From positions 2,004,001 to 2,068,000 of the forward strand of contig NC_041787.1 in the NCBI RefSeq assembly GCF_900090045.1: a stretch of 64,000 bases of DNA, read 5' to 3'. This DNA is from Plasmodium malariae. Its lineage: Eukaryota > Apicomplexa > Aconoidasida > Haemosporida > Plasmodiidae. Position 1 is the stretch's first letter; every line of letters starts with the position of its first letter. A model generated the notes under the pieces. It made no database searches, had not been told where the DNA came from, and worked only from the letters and a program-made list of their open reading frames with translations. Position numbers and translations under genes: made by a program. Below are positions 33,919-45,600 of the stretch, piece by piece.

Positions 33919-35775
33919 AATGCGTACAAACATACTTATATACGTACACACACCAATGAAGAATAAGGAAGGCACATTAATGTGTGGGTATATATAATGT
34001 GTAAAGAAAAGAAAAATGGAAGGAAAAAATAATAAGTAGAATTTTAAAAAAAGCGTTTTTCTGTATTAAGCTTTTCTGTATTAAGCTTTTCGGTATTAAG
34101 CTTTTCTGTATTAAGCTTTTCGGTATTAAGCTTTTCGGTATTAAGCTTTTCTGTATTAAGCTTTTCGGTATTAAGCTTTTCTGTATTAAGCTTTTCGGTA
34201 TTAAGCTTTTCGTATTAAGCTTTTCGTGTATTAAGCTTTTCTGTATTAAGCTTTTCTGTATTAAGCTTTTCTGTTTTAAGCTTTTCTGTGTTAAGCTTTT
34301 CTGTGTTAATCTTTTCTGTGTTAAGCTTTTCTGTTTTAAGCTTTTCTGTGTTCTTAATATTTTATGCTCATTTGCGTATGCACATATTTGCCATTTTTTA
34401 TCAATTTATTCATTCTTTCACATAATTTGACGCATCATACTATTTCGTACTTTTTTCTTTCCCTTTAAAGAATATCAAGGCTTACTAAACAGCAAAGAAC
34501 GAGAAGATGAAAGTAACGGGGCTCATATAGCCGAGAAGGTTGAAAAAGGAGGAGAAACGATTGAAAATACTTTAATGAAATTAAATGTAAGATATCAAAC
34601 CTTATTTTTTTCATCTGGGGTTATGACTGTTTTTTGCGGTACCATATCATTACTAGAATCTCTGAGATATTTTTATTTTACTAATTTTGTAGTCTCTACG
34701 TTCTTAATGTAAGTTTACATCGTTCAAAAGTGTGCAGTCCGTTGTATATGAAACTACGCGTATGTATGTATGTATGGATGGATAGATGTACACATGTATT
34801 TATATACGTGGGTATTTATGCTTGTGTAGATGTATGCATGCAATACATTGGCCAATCAATCGAGTCATGTAAAGAAGTTAGTGCACGCACCATATGTTCA
34901 TTTAAAGATGTGGGAATAATAGCGAACGCGGAACAGCTTACATTTACAATATATAAACTACTTACACTTCATTCAATTCTGTTTTTTATTGTATTTTTTT
35001 TTTTTTTTTTTTTTTTAATCTCCCTTTCTGCAGAACTATGGGATTAATAATGATGATCTTAGACATCCCAGGAACCCCCAGATGGGCTGCTAAACACAGA
35101 ATTATGATTAGAAAATACATAAAATTTTTAACAAGGTTGACAGGAAAAGCTGTGTGGTTTTTCTTTTTGGGTATGCAGAATGATATCTCTTTAAGGGGGT
35201 TCATACACACGCATGTAGATCCATAAATATGTGCATACTTACATATTACATACATACACACAATTATGTAGTTACTGTTTTATAACACGTGTACCAGTCC
35301 CGCTTTATATATATGCATGCATGTGTTCTCTTTGCGTAAAATGTACTTATTTTTTTTTTTTTTCTTAATAGGCTCAATGTCCTGCCTGAATTTATGGCCA
35401 CATTCTAAAAAAGTGACTTTCTTTAGATCCTTTTGGGTTGTTTTATTTAGCAGTTTCATATTAGCAGTAGCAGTTGTTGGGTTTTTAATAGCTTTAAGAA
35501 AGTCTTTAAGATTAGAAAAATTAAAAAAAACTATCAAGTTAGTTTCAAAGGGGGCTTATATTGATTGTTACAGAAAATATAGTGTAGCTGATCCTGACCA
35601 TGGAATGCAATTTGAAGAGTTTAATAGAATGTGTTCAGATCATACGAATGGTTATATATATTTTGACTTTTTAGATTTGTTTATTATTTTTAATGCTTTG
35701 GATGAACACCAGAAATGTTCCATAAATGAAAGAGAATTTTTGGAGTGGATAAACGGACCTGTGACCTATTTATAA
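33825..35775 (+). CDS. COPI-associated protein, four exons, membrane protein with EF-hand-like tail
   Basis: Exons 33825-33834, 34471-34708, 35034-35170 and 35372-35775 give 262 residues; introns have donors GTAAGA, GTAAGT and GTATGC and pyrimidine-rich AG acceptors. The first coding exon is only 10 nt (Met-Asp-Ser plus one base). The protein has a soluble N terminus, then four hydrophobic segments (about 46-64, 72-93, 113-136, 146-170), the layout of the COPI_assoc family, small Golgi-vesicle membrane proteins. The C-terminal 90 residues are acidic and helical, with FEEFNRMC and IYFDFLDLFIIFNALDE, resembling a degenerate pair of EF-hands. The stop is at 35773-35775. The family is assigned from the four-segment core and recalled Plasmodium proteins of this type. 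It likely acts in the early secretory pathway. Intron 1 carries a 15-bp minisatellite. Confidence 0.82.
33858..33906. repeat. (TA)n microsatellite in intron 1
   Basis: About 24 TA dinucleotides just after the 5' splice site of the COPI-associated gene. A minus-strand Tyr/Ile frame across it is an artefact. Confidence 0.92.
34053..34352. repeat. 15-bp intronic minisatellite, about 19 units, each with AAGCTT
   Basis: The unit is TTAAGCTTTTCTGTA with a CTGTA/CGGTA alternation. I count 18 AAGCTT copies and one TAATCTT variant. The array fills half of the 636-bp first intron of the COPI-associated gene and ends about 120 bp before its acceptor. Two adjacent units have one-base length changes near 34211-34230. 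Confidence 0.93.
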
Positions 35776-37183
35776 ATAATGTACATGTATCAACATATAT
35801 GTGTTTGCCTCTGTACACGTCTTGGTGCATGTATGTATGTATATACATATATATGTTTATATATGTTGGCACATATCGCTGTATATGTGCATATATACAC
35901 CATCACGTACATATGAAAAAAGACTTTATAAGAATTAATATTTTTTTGTATGCTGTTAAGTTTTTGTTTATCATTGTGAAATAATTTTTTTATAAATTTC
36001 AATTTTTTTTTTTTTTTTTTTTTTTTATTCACCTTTTAACATAAAACACAAAAGAAGAAAAGTTGTCAAAATTATATGTTTTTCTTTTTAAACCTTCAAT
36101 TAAATTATTTTTACGAGGTTTTATATTTTGATAAAAAAATTTTAACAACAAATAAAATTATGGATAGTTTTAATTCCTAATATTTTTCCCCACGAGGAGA
36201 GGAAAAGGGAAAATGCCCATTTATTCATAAACATAAATATATATATATGTACATATGTGTACATTTGCCCATTTGCCCATTTGCACACCTACTGAACGTA
36301 AAGCTTCTGCATTTTCTCTGATGATAATAGCATGCAATATCTTTTATAGCCATCATTTATCTTACTGTGCATTTCTATATTCTATTTAAAATTCGATAAA
36401 CATGTTCAAGAATGGGGAATACACTTATAGCGGATATAAATATAACAAAAAATAGCACCAATGTAATGCACATTTTATACAAATATATTAATTTTTTTCT
36501 TTTAACATTTTTATTGTAAACTCTGCAACTGTATAGTACTAATGAATTGTTCTTTTTCCGGACCATATATTTTTTTTTCTTTTTTTCTTTTGCCAAATAT
36601 TTTAGTTTAAAATATAAAAATTAAATTACTTCAAAGTATGCATTGTCCCTTTAATAAGTAAAAGGAGGGTTACCGAGCTGTTTGAACAAACGGCATATGA
36701 ATGTGGATACATCATCGCTTATTTGTATATGTATAGATATGAGTATTTATGGATATATGTATTGAGGAATAAATGTATGTATATATATAATTATTCTTAC
36801 ATATACGTATTCTTCCACCCACGTATTCATACATAAACGTATGTGCAGTTGTACACTCACGCGTACCTGTGTTTCTATAAATACTTATAATTATTTCATA
36901 AGTATGCGTGCCAATTGGTAAAGACGTGAAATGTCGTGGATCATTAGCTTGAAAAACTTGAGAACATATATGGGTAAAACGAATTTATGAAATGGAATGT
37001 TTTGCAAAGGATGGGAGGAAATAAAAAATTACAAATCAAGAATAAATAGCGAAAAAAATCATGCAAAAATTATGAGCTCTTCACATAAATTTTCGTACAC
37101 GTCATACAAAAATTCTTTACAATTGACGAACAGATAATTTACAAATTACTTGCAGAGTCCTTTATAAACTAAAAGTGGATGCT
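35776..37183. other. Convergent intergenic region
   Basis: Shared 3' flank of the COPI-associated gene and DDI1, about 1.4 kb. It holds TATG-rich DNA, a poly-T run near 36005-36026 and no convincing frame. A 73-codon minus frame at 36375-36596 contains a hydrophobic stretch but has poly-Lys ends and no support. Confidence 0.65.
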
Positions 37184-38290
37184 TTAAGATGACCTTGCAA
37201 TAATATCTTTTTCAGATAAGAAGGGGATTTCATTGTTATCAATAATTAAGGCATTTTTCTTCAAATCTATTTGGCACTGATGTCTTTTTAATAAATCTAA
37301 TCCAAATATAAAATCAATATCATATTCATCAATAATAGTTAAAGAAACAGCATAAAAATAATTTCCAATTTTAATATCAACCATGTGTATTTTACCTAGG
37401 ATAGATTTTGTGCCAACCCCTTTAGCTATACCTGTAAATCTTTTATCCATTAATCTCAAAATATTACATTTTTCTGCACATTTTTTGGACATTATACTTG
37501 ATTGAGCACCAGAATCCACAAAAGCATGAACAACATTTTTATTTATTTCAACTGGTATATATAGCATATAGACTACTCCAAAAGCTTCAGGAAAATGTTC
37601 TTGAGCTAATGCTAAATTTGAATTAATCTGATTTTTATAAATATTTTCATATATATATTTTTGAGAATCTTCTGATAAAGGATTTTTTAATGCTTTTTCA
37701 TACATTTGTTGTTCTCTTTCTTTTTCTTTTTTTTCTTGTTCATATTTTTCTTTCACTATTTTTTTAATCTCTTCTACATTTTCACTATTTATAGCATCAT
37801 ATAAAGTCTTATCTTGTAATTGTAGAATACTCATTTTATTCTTATCTTTTTTTAAGTCCAACAACAATCCCGTTTCCTTTTTTATGTATTCGTTTTCTTG
37901 AAAAATTCGAAACTGTTCTAGTAAGGCGTTAAATGTTGGGTTATTCATAATATTGGTGTTGTTAGATTGGTTTGGATTGACGGAACTATTTGGAGTATTA
38001 CTACTATTATTATTGTTTGCACCTATCCCTTCAATGGTATTTGGCCCATTGCTTATCAAATCAAGACTCAACTTCTTTCGAACAAATAACAAATCGCCTT
38101 CATTTATGTTCAATTTTTTTATTGTGTCAAACTTATTTAAAGAATTTCCATTATATGTCAATTCATTTTGATTCATATTAAGAGAAAAATCATTCTCAAT
38201 TATGTTCATAATTGTGAACATTTCAGTATCTTCATGTACGTCTAGGCTCGTTATTATCTTGCTATCATCAGATATAGTTATGAACACCAT
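37184..38290 (-). CDS. DDI1: DNA-damage inducible protein 1 (DDI1), retropepsin-type ubiquitin shuttle protease
   Basis: A 368-residue protein. DDI1 proteins deliver or cut ubiquitylated proteins at the proteasome. Residues 1-74 form a ubiquitin-like domain (TISDDSKIITSLDV, ELTYNGNSL, GDLLFVRKK). After an Asn/Ser-rich linker comes the helical region (about 115-215) with a charged KEKEREQQMYEKALKNP segment. The retroviral-protease-like domain (about 225-355) has the catalytic loop FVDSGAQSS with D259, FTGIAKGVGTKSILGKIHMV (flap region) and DFIFGLDLLKRHQC. No C-terminal UBA domain is present, as is usual in apicomplexan DDI1. I place the start at the ATG at 38290, which begins the ubiquitin-like fold; the frame runs five codons further to a GTG that is not expected to initiate in a eukaryote. 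Confidence 0.95.
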   Translation of the reverse strand: MVFITISDDSKIITSLDVHEDTEMFTIMNIIENDFSLNMNQNELTYNGNSLNKFDTIKKLNINEGDLLFVRKKLSLDLISNGPNTIEGIGANNNNSSNTPNSSVNPNQSNNTNIMNNPTFNALLEQFRIFQENEYIKKETGLLLDLKKDKNKMSILQLQDKTLYDAINSENVEEIKKIVKEKYEQEKKEKEREQQMYEKALKNPLSEDSQKYIYENIYKNQINSNLALAQEHFPEAFGVVYMLYIPVEINKNVVHAFVDSGAQSSIMSKKCAEKCNILRLMDKRFTGIAKGVGTKSILGKIHMVDIKIGNYFYAVSLTIIDEYDIDFIFGLDLLKRHQCQIDLKKNALIIDNNEIPFLSEKDIIARSS

Positions 38291-38530
38291 TGTAAATATT
38301 TGCACGATCTATGTAGGTACGAGATGCACGTGGGTATATACGTTTGTGTGTATAAAATTATATAGGTGTATGCTATTCGCAGGTTTATATGCACTCATCA
38401 GATAAGAGAATCATGCAAAAAATGTTGTAGTTAATATTCAATTCGGTATTTAATCAGCTTCTTCATATTCCTAACTATGCAACAAAGGATTTTAAAGGGA
38501 ATCTTCCAAATGATCAGAAAAAATATAATA

Positions 38531-38695
38531 ATATAAAAGGTTAAAATGAAATAAAAAAATAAAATAAATTAACAAAATGGAATAACAAAATAAAATAACA
38601 AAATAGAATAACAAAATAGAATAACAAAATAAAATAATAAAATAATATAATAAAATAATAAAATAATAAAATAATACAATAAAATAAAATTTTAT
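38531..38695. repeat. AT-rich AATAAAATAACAAAATAG-type repeat
   Basis: Alternating AATAACAAAATAG, AATAAAATAAT and related units for about 165 bp, with almost no other bases. It lies upstream of DDI1. Minus-strand Phe/Ile/Leu frames through it are artefacts. Confidence 0.85.
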
Positions 38696-39306
38696 TATAC
38701 ATAAAAAATTTAATAAAAAAAAAAAAAAAATTATACAAAAAAGAAAAAAAAAAAAAAGAGGCACAAAGATATATTCAGTGGAGAGAGTTCAAAATGAAAA
38801 AGTATCATGTACGTGTACTTAATGCGTTTTCTCACATTGTACAAGTATATATATATGCACATAAATGTATATTCATATATTTATTAATGAATATGTACAC
38901 ATATTTTTACTGTTGATACGAAACAATTAGTGGTAGGAAAAAAAGAAAAAAAGAAAACGGTGAAACAATCTTATTTTATAATAAGTTTTTTATACTCTTT
39001 AGTTGTAATTTTTTTTTTTTTTTAAGCTTTTTCCTTTTTTAAAAGAAAATTTATTATTGAACAAAACATTTGGTAAAAATTGAAGAGGAGTAAAATGAAT
39101 ATAACATTGTGCTAAACGATATAAATACAAAATTTGACAGTACGTTTTTGCTACATAATTATTTAGGAGGAAAGGAAAAAAAAAAAACAAAACACTGAAA
39201 CTTGTGCTCTGGGAGTTTTATTTTACCCTTTTAAAACAGTTTCAAATTTTAGTGATAAAATATTATTAATTTAAATTTTAAAACAAATATAGCATTATAT
39301 GTCTGT

Positions 39307-39475
39307 GTGTATGCATGTATGTATTTATGTATGTATGCATGTATGTATTTATGTATATATGTATGTATGTATGTATGTATGCATGTATGTATTTATGTAT
39401 GTATGTATGTATGTATTTATGTATATATACATGTATGTATTTATGTATGTATGTATTTATGTATGTATGTATATA
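39307..39475. repeat. GCATGTATGTATTTATGTAT-type tandem repeat
   Basis: Tetranucleotide-based units with a higher order of about 24 bp (GCATGTATGTATTTATGTATGTAT). Frames on both strands stay open through it and are artefacts. Confidence 0.92.
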
Positions 39476-41033
39476 TGTGTATATATACAACTTTGAACAT
39501 GGCCATTTGGCGTGAAAAATGTTGTACGCTCACGTAACACCCTTTACTGATTGCATTTTCGGAATATAAGACCGTACATTTCACTTATATATTGTTCCGT
39601 AGTCAATTAGTTTATATCTTTACAAAGAGTTACACAAATTGCGAGTTCAGTGTATTAAATTTTCCCATTAAATTTTACGCAAATTCATGTATGGTATACG
39701 ATAAGCAGTAATATGCGTGCACACACACATACATATACATGCATCTGTGGTATTTATTTTTTGTTTTTGCTTCGGAATAAATGTAAGGAAAAGATTTTAA
39801 AATATTTTATGCACAATTTTACTTGATAAAAAACATATGTCACTTTTTACGCTTTTTCCATATGCTATTGTATATCCGTTACTAGTATTTTTTTTTTTTT
39901 TTTTTTTTGATGAAAAGGGGATTAAGGTTTTTTAAATTAATTTTGGGTATTTGGGCTATAGTATAAGTTAGCAAACTTTATTTTTGTACACACCTAATCG
40001 TTATGATGTTGTTATGTCTCTTTTTAATTTTGAGAATATAATATAATCGAATAAACAAAAAGCAAAAAAATTATAAGATATTTTATAATATTTGTACATA
40101 ATTGTATTTTCATTTGACGGTAATTTATTTCGCGGCACATTTTTTCTGTTGCTTATCTTTTAAAGTATTTTGTTTGATCTGCATAATATTAGTTATATTC
40201 TGCTTCTTACAATCCGGATTCGTATAACACGCTTCTTACAATGAACCTCCTTATAACTGTTGTGAACATAACTTAAAGCTGGCAGGCAAAATGTAATAAA
40301 TAAGAAGTATAAAAAAAATTATCACGATGTATGAATATATATAAATAAAAGATTACATATACTTAAATATATGTTTACTTATACATAAATATATACATAT
40401 ATATATATGTATATATTTACATATATATATATTTATATATTTGCACATATGTATATTTGTGTGAAGTTTCATAAAATGGCGTTTTAAAATATTATAGCAG
40501 CACATCACGCACATTCACGTAAGGATTTATGAGAAGATTGGAAAAAAATTTAGGACGGAAAAATAAATGCCGAGGAAGTCAAATGATTTCAAATACAATT
40601 ATACTGTTTAATTAAAATTATAAAATACATATATGTGTATGTATGCGCATTTGAAATATTTGACATTTTTTTTTTTTTTTTTTTTTTTACGTTACAAGGT
40701 AAAATACAACTAAAAAGTGGAAAAAGCACATGAACTTACTTTTTTTTTTAAAAATATTTATCTGCTAAAAAGGTGTATAAAAATATATTTTTAATTAAGT
40801 ATAAATCGTAATTTAATGATAATTTTTATTCTTTAAGGAAAATTTCTTCTCAAAAAGTATGTTTTTCAAAATTTTTTAAATAATCCTTAAAAAGAAAGTA
40901 CAAAAAAACTATAACAAAATTGAGGAAAAGAAGATTTAGTTCAGAGAATATATAATTTTTTTTCATCCCTTTTTTGTGCTTCCCTTTTGTAATTCCCTAT
41001 TTTTGTATAACTATTATCTTTTTATTTTAACAG

Positions 41034-41293
41034 ATGACGATCAGCAACAGGAGCTTCGTATATTCTTTGCAGCATTTACTAACTTTATGTTACACTTAAA
41101 AGTTTCAACGCTGATATTATTATTCATTTAGTGTGATTTTTTTTTTTTTTTTATAATTATTTTTGCATTGATTGTCTCTTTCTTTTGTGTATGTTTCATA
41201 TATTCGCTATATAAATTTGTTAAATTCATGCCCTCTTTTATGTTTTTTATTTGCTTTATTTTAATAGTAATCATTATAATATTTTTATGTCTG

Positions 41294-41334
<41 letters not shown>

Positions 41335-42094
41335 ATAGACAGACGAGCAAATATAAAAAATGCTGTGAAAAGTACGCATATATTATTGTGTCATTTGAAG
41401 GGATATAACACAGCGTATAAAAAATATGTATGTGCATATGGGAAGAATTTTATAGTTCACAAGAATCAATTTTCAATTTATGCAAAGAACAAATCAGATG
41501 AGTGTAACACAAGTGAGGAGCATAGTGATGATGACAATGACAAACTATTTTTAAATGATAACGAAAGTGAAAATGATGCAGAAGAAGAACAGGAGGAAAA
41601 ATATTCAAAAACAAAAAGGCCTTGTAATAACTCAGAAAATAGCGATCAGATTAATAAACATATTTCCGACAAACAAAATTTTAATGAACAAGTTATAAAT
41701 TCTCCCACGGAGATAACAAAAAAGAGCAAATACGACTCGGATGTGATCCTAATGTATGATGGCGAATGAAAAAAAAAAAAAAAAAAAAAAAAAAAGATGA
41801 GAAAGATAACGTTATAGTGACCTATAACAATGCGAAAAAAGTTGCAAATGTGTACATAAATACGTACATGTAATGTACATACATATTCATACTTATGTGC
41901 GGAGATATACCCGATGGAACATTCTGGCAATTTATGTTATTCTTAGATACGAAGACTTGCCACATTTATCCAGTGATATGCTTAGTCCCCATTTGAGCGA
42001 GGAAGAAATAGAACAAGTAAACTCAGGAATACCCGATTTCCCGTACGATAATTACTCTAATAATATTGCTTATAACAAGAAGATAAAGAAATAG
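41034..42094 (+). CDS. Conserved-looking three-exon protein of unknown function, possible organelle leader
   Basis: Exons 41034-41088, 41339-41753 and 41947-42094 join in phase to 205 residues. Borders: T|GTTACA with a poly-T acceptor AATATAG, and AAT|GTATGA with TTATTCTTAG. The first donor is the weakest call, and the ATG directly follows a TTTTAACAG that could itself be an acceptor. The N terminus (MTISNRSFVYSLQHLLTLYR, then Arg/Lys-rich with no acidic residues to about 65) suits a mitochondrial or apicoplast presequence. The middle (about 75-140) is an acidic low-complexity stretch (EEHSDDDND, AEEEQEE). The tail is hydrophilic and conserved-looking (YEDLPHLSSDMLSPHLSEEE). I recognise no family. 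It converges on the aldo-keto reductase gene, which may also encode an organellar protein. Confidence 0.7.
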
Positions 42095-42692
42095 TACTCA
42101 GAATGGGCCTATTAATTTACAATTAATGCGTACCTTTGAGCACTTGTTAATTTGTTTTTCTCCTTTTTGCTTTATCTATCTCTATATATCTTTTTTTTTT
42201 TTTTTTATGTTATTGTTGTTTGCTCAAAAGACGGGAAACCATCTTCTTTTGTTATTAAAAAGAATTACATGTGTAATTCGTAAAGGTAGGCATTTCGCCT
42301 TAGCAATTTTTATGCACAAAAAAAAAAAGAAAAAGTAATAGTACGAGTTGATTGGAGATGGTACAAAATAATACAAAAGATTGAATATTCAAGTCGCTTG
42401 TCAAGAAAAAGAATTAAAATTTTCTCTTATCTCTTATCTCAAAAATTAAAAAAAAAAAAAAAAAAACTCCTTATGGATGTATTTTTCTCTTCATGATGAA
42501 AAAGGGTGAACCTTAACATGTGCATGTTTTAATGTAACTAATGTTGTTTATGCTCCGTCTAATTCTGTTTTTCTTCTTAGGCATATTTTTTTTTGAAGGG
42601 AATGTTTAGTATCGTATTTTACAGGATTGTATCTATAAATGATATATTTATCTTTTAATATTATTTTTGCCACTTGACATAGTTTTTATTAA
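42095..42692. other. Short convergent intergenic region
   Basis: About 600 bp shared by the 3' ends of the three-exon gene and the aldo-keto reductase gene. It has a poly-T run near 42190-42206 and poly-A runs near 42319 and 42448-42466. A 70-codon plus frame (42126-42338) ends in poly-Lys and is not considered real. Confidence 0.7.
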
Positions 42693-45600
42693 TCATGGTT
42701 CGGTACCAGTTCTAAATCCAAATGATGTGCCAAAGGGGTTGTATTTGTAGATATACCAAAAGCTTTCTGTTTTAATTTCTGATGGGGTTAATTTGATGTA
42801 CTGGTAAATATAATCTAGTTCCATTTTATCGAGTGGATTTATATTGTGCCTATTTAATAACTGCTTATATATTAGATCAATATCCAGATTATTAAAAATG
42901 TCAGGCATATCTTGTCCTATCTGATCTTGATATTGATATAATTCCTGATGATCATTTATTGCTTGGCTGATAACTTTTTTCACTTTTTCTTTATTTTCAT
43001 AAAATTCTCTTATTTCGTCATCTGTTGGAGTAACTGATATGGTATTGTTTTTAAAGTAAAAATGAAAATCTCTAGTATCATAAAGAGTCTTTTCTGTATT
43101 ACTGAGTTCGGTAATTATACCTTTACGTACTTTATATTTATCCCATTCAAATAAAATACTTTCCTTTAGTGCAAAATATTCTCCTTTTCTTTTTTCTCTT
43201 TCAATCCATATACGTGAACTAATAAAATTTGAATCATTTGGTTCATCATTTAAACCAAATGTTGATCTTATTCTATCATGTTCTTCTTTTAAATCTGTGT
43301 ATGCATATCGTTTAGGTAAAAATGGTAAGGGATAATTATTCCAGTATGATCCTCCACTGAATATAGGTATATTTGCTGTTTTGTAAAAAGCATTTTGACT
43401 AGTCTTATTTGGGTCCTTAAGACTATTTAAAATAGTATTTCCATCCATAGTACAACCCCTATATCTTAGAAAAATTTCATGTATATCATATTCAGTGTGT
43501 TGATACATTGGATAATTTAATGCTAAAACGGAGTCTTTTAGTTGTCCTAATGTTCTTGGTCCTATAATAGATGAAGCTACAAAGGGTCTACTATAAACAA
43601 AACTTAAACTTAATTGACTCAGGGTCATCGCATGTGATCGAGCTATTTTCATATATTCTGCAGTAGCATCTTGAGCCCATACACATCTATGTGATTTATA
43701 TAGATGTGGATATTTATTACATCTACCATTTCTTGGTCCATATGATAAATACCCATAATCTTCCGCCTTATTTCCCCTTGAATCGTCTAAATCATGGTCA
43801 AGTTGATCATCCCCTAGTAATGTTTCTGGACCAATAGTATGATATCTCTCTGGGTCTAAATATTTTCCTGTTAATATTCCTCCAGCCAATAATCCATAAG
43901 GTACTAATGGCACATTATAATTTTCCTTTAATATCATTTCGACCATTCCTGATGATTCTACTTCATTTCTATGTAATAAATTATATAAATTCTGTACACA
44001 CAAAATTTTCATATTTTTTTTTTTTTTTTTTTTTGATATATTACACCATTCATATATACCCCATACACTTTCATTCGATACAGCAATATGTCTAACTTTT
44101 CCTTTAAGAACTAACTTTTCTAATATTTCAAATTGTTCCTCTATGGATATTACCTTTTTATTTTCTAGGTTTAAATTTTCATATCCCCATACATAAGTAT
44201 CTTCTCCGTTCACACTATTAGGTATGTATCGTTCAGGTAAATCAATAGTTAAAATATCCACATAATTTGTATTTAAATTTTTTAAAATTTTATCTAGCCT
44301 TTGTTCTATATTATAAAAACTGGGAGTATCATCTTTGAAACCTTCCATTATCCAACTTAAATAATAATCACCATGTGCACTTTTTTCTACATTCCTTGAT
44401 GAACACATTCTTAAATTTATGACTATATTTTCTCTTTTTTTATCCTTAAGAAATAAATTCATATTTACGTTTTTACTTTTTTTGTAGCTGTCTGGGTCAT
44501 GTGGAAATGGATCATATTCACAAATATCAAAAAAATTTATTCCATATTCATAAAAAGCCATATTTAGTAAAACATTTACATCGTCTTTACTTATGAAATT
44601 CTCATTTTCATACATACTAGTCCCAATACAAATTTCACTTACACATAGGTTGCTCTCACCTAATTTGCGGTACTTCATTCCGTATATTAAATCCTTATGT
44701 GTATATATTTTGTGAGTCTTAAAGCTATTCGAGTTGCTAATTCGTAGCAGCTCATAAAATAGGTGCTTATATTTCAAGCTGCTCCGTTGTTCTGATTTGT
44801 CCGTATTGTCAATTGTTTCTCGTTCTTCCAACTTTTCATTTTTATGAACACTCGATAAGATTGCATTCATTAGATCTTGGCTCTCTGGTGGGGGCTTTTC
44901 CCCGAATCTAAGTTTACTTATATCTGGTCTTTCTTCATACAACTGATGATTTTTTTCATCTTCTTCTAGTAAAAATTCTACTTTTTTGATGAACTCGATC
45001 TTTTTATCTCTCTCTTCCTTTTCCTTTTGCCTTTCTCTTTCCCGTTCTTTTTGTCGCTCTTCTTCCTCTTTCGATATCCCTTTGGTTTCTATCCCCTCTT
45101 CTTTTTCAACATTGTCCTCTGCTCTGTCATAATAAAATTCTTCCCCCTTTTGCTCTTCATCTAACATATTTTCCTCATTTTCTGCCTGTACTGCTTCTTC
45201 CTTCTGAGCTGTTTTTTTCTTTTTCCTCCCCCTCTTCTTTATATTATTTTCAGCGCGTAAAGCAGAAACTGTAGCACCGTCTGGGGAATCTCTTATGGTG
45301 CTACTTCTACCTCTTCTTCCTCTTCTCTTCTGTGATTTGTTCTCCTTTTCTTTTTGCAATTCCCCTTCTTTACTCGCTTTTTCTTTTTGTTTATTTTCCT
45401 TCTTCTCTTCAGAGTTCCTTTTCGCGTACGCCTTTGTTGATATGACCAAGCTAGTCATACCACCCGTTGGAGTACCTAAAATTGATAATTTATTGTTCTT
45501 TTCTAACGTACTAGGCACTCTCCTCTTTTGTGTTACATAAAGAATATTACTCCAAATAAAGCAAAAAGTAGAATAATTTTTAGTAAGACGACTTTTAAAA

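Larger units (their letters stand above)
38291..41033. other. Divergent intergenic region, no gene recognised
   Basis: About 2.7 kb between the divergent DDI1 and three-exon genes. It contains an AATAACAAAATA-type repeat (38531-38695), a TATG/TATT repeat (39307-39475), poly-T runs near 39890-39908 and 40665-40688, and TA-rich DNA near 40360-40450. All longer frames are repeat translations. Confidence 0.65.

Noticed and set aside
35280..35537. Minus-strand 85-codon frame opposite exon 4 of the COPI-associated gene
   Set aside because: It overlaps a coding exon with clear splice borders and ends in poly-Lys from the acceptor's poly-T.
38291..38305. Five-codon upstream extension of DDI1 to a GTG
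   Set aside because: GTG is not an expected start in Plasmodium, and the ubiquitin-like fold begins at the ATG at 38290.
39278..39537. Several Tyr/Met/Cys/Val repeat frames
   Set aside because: Tetranucleotide repeat open on both strands, no conserved flank.
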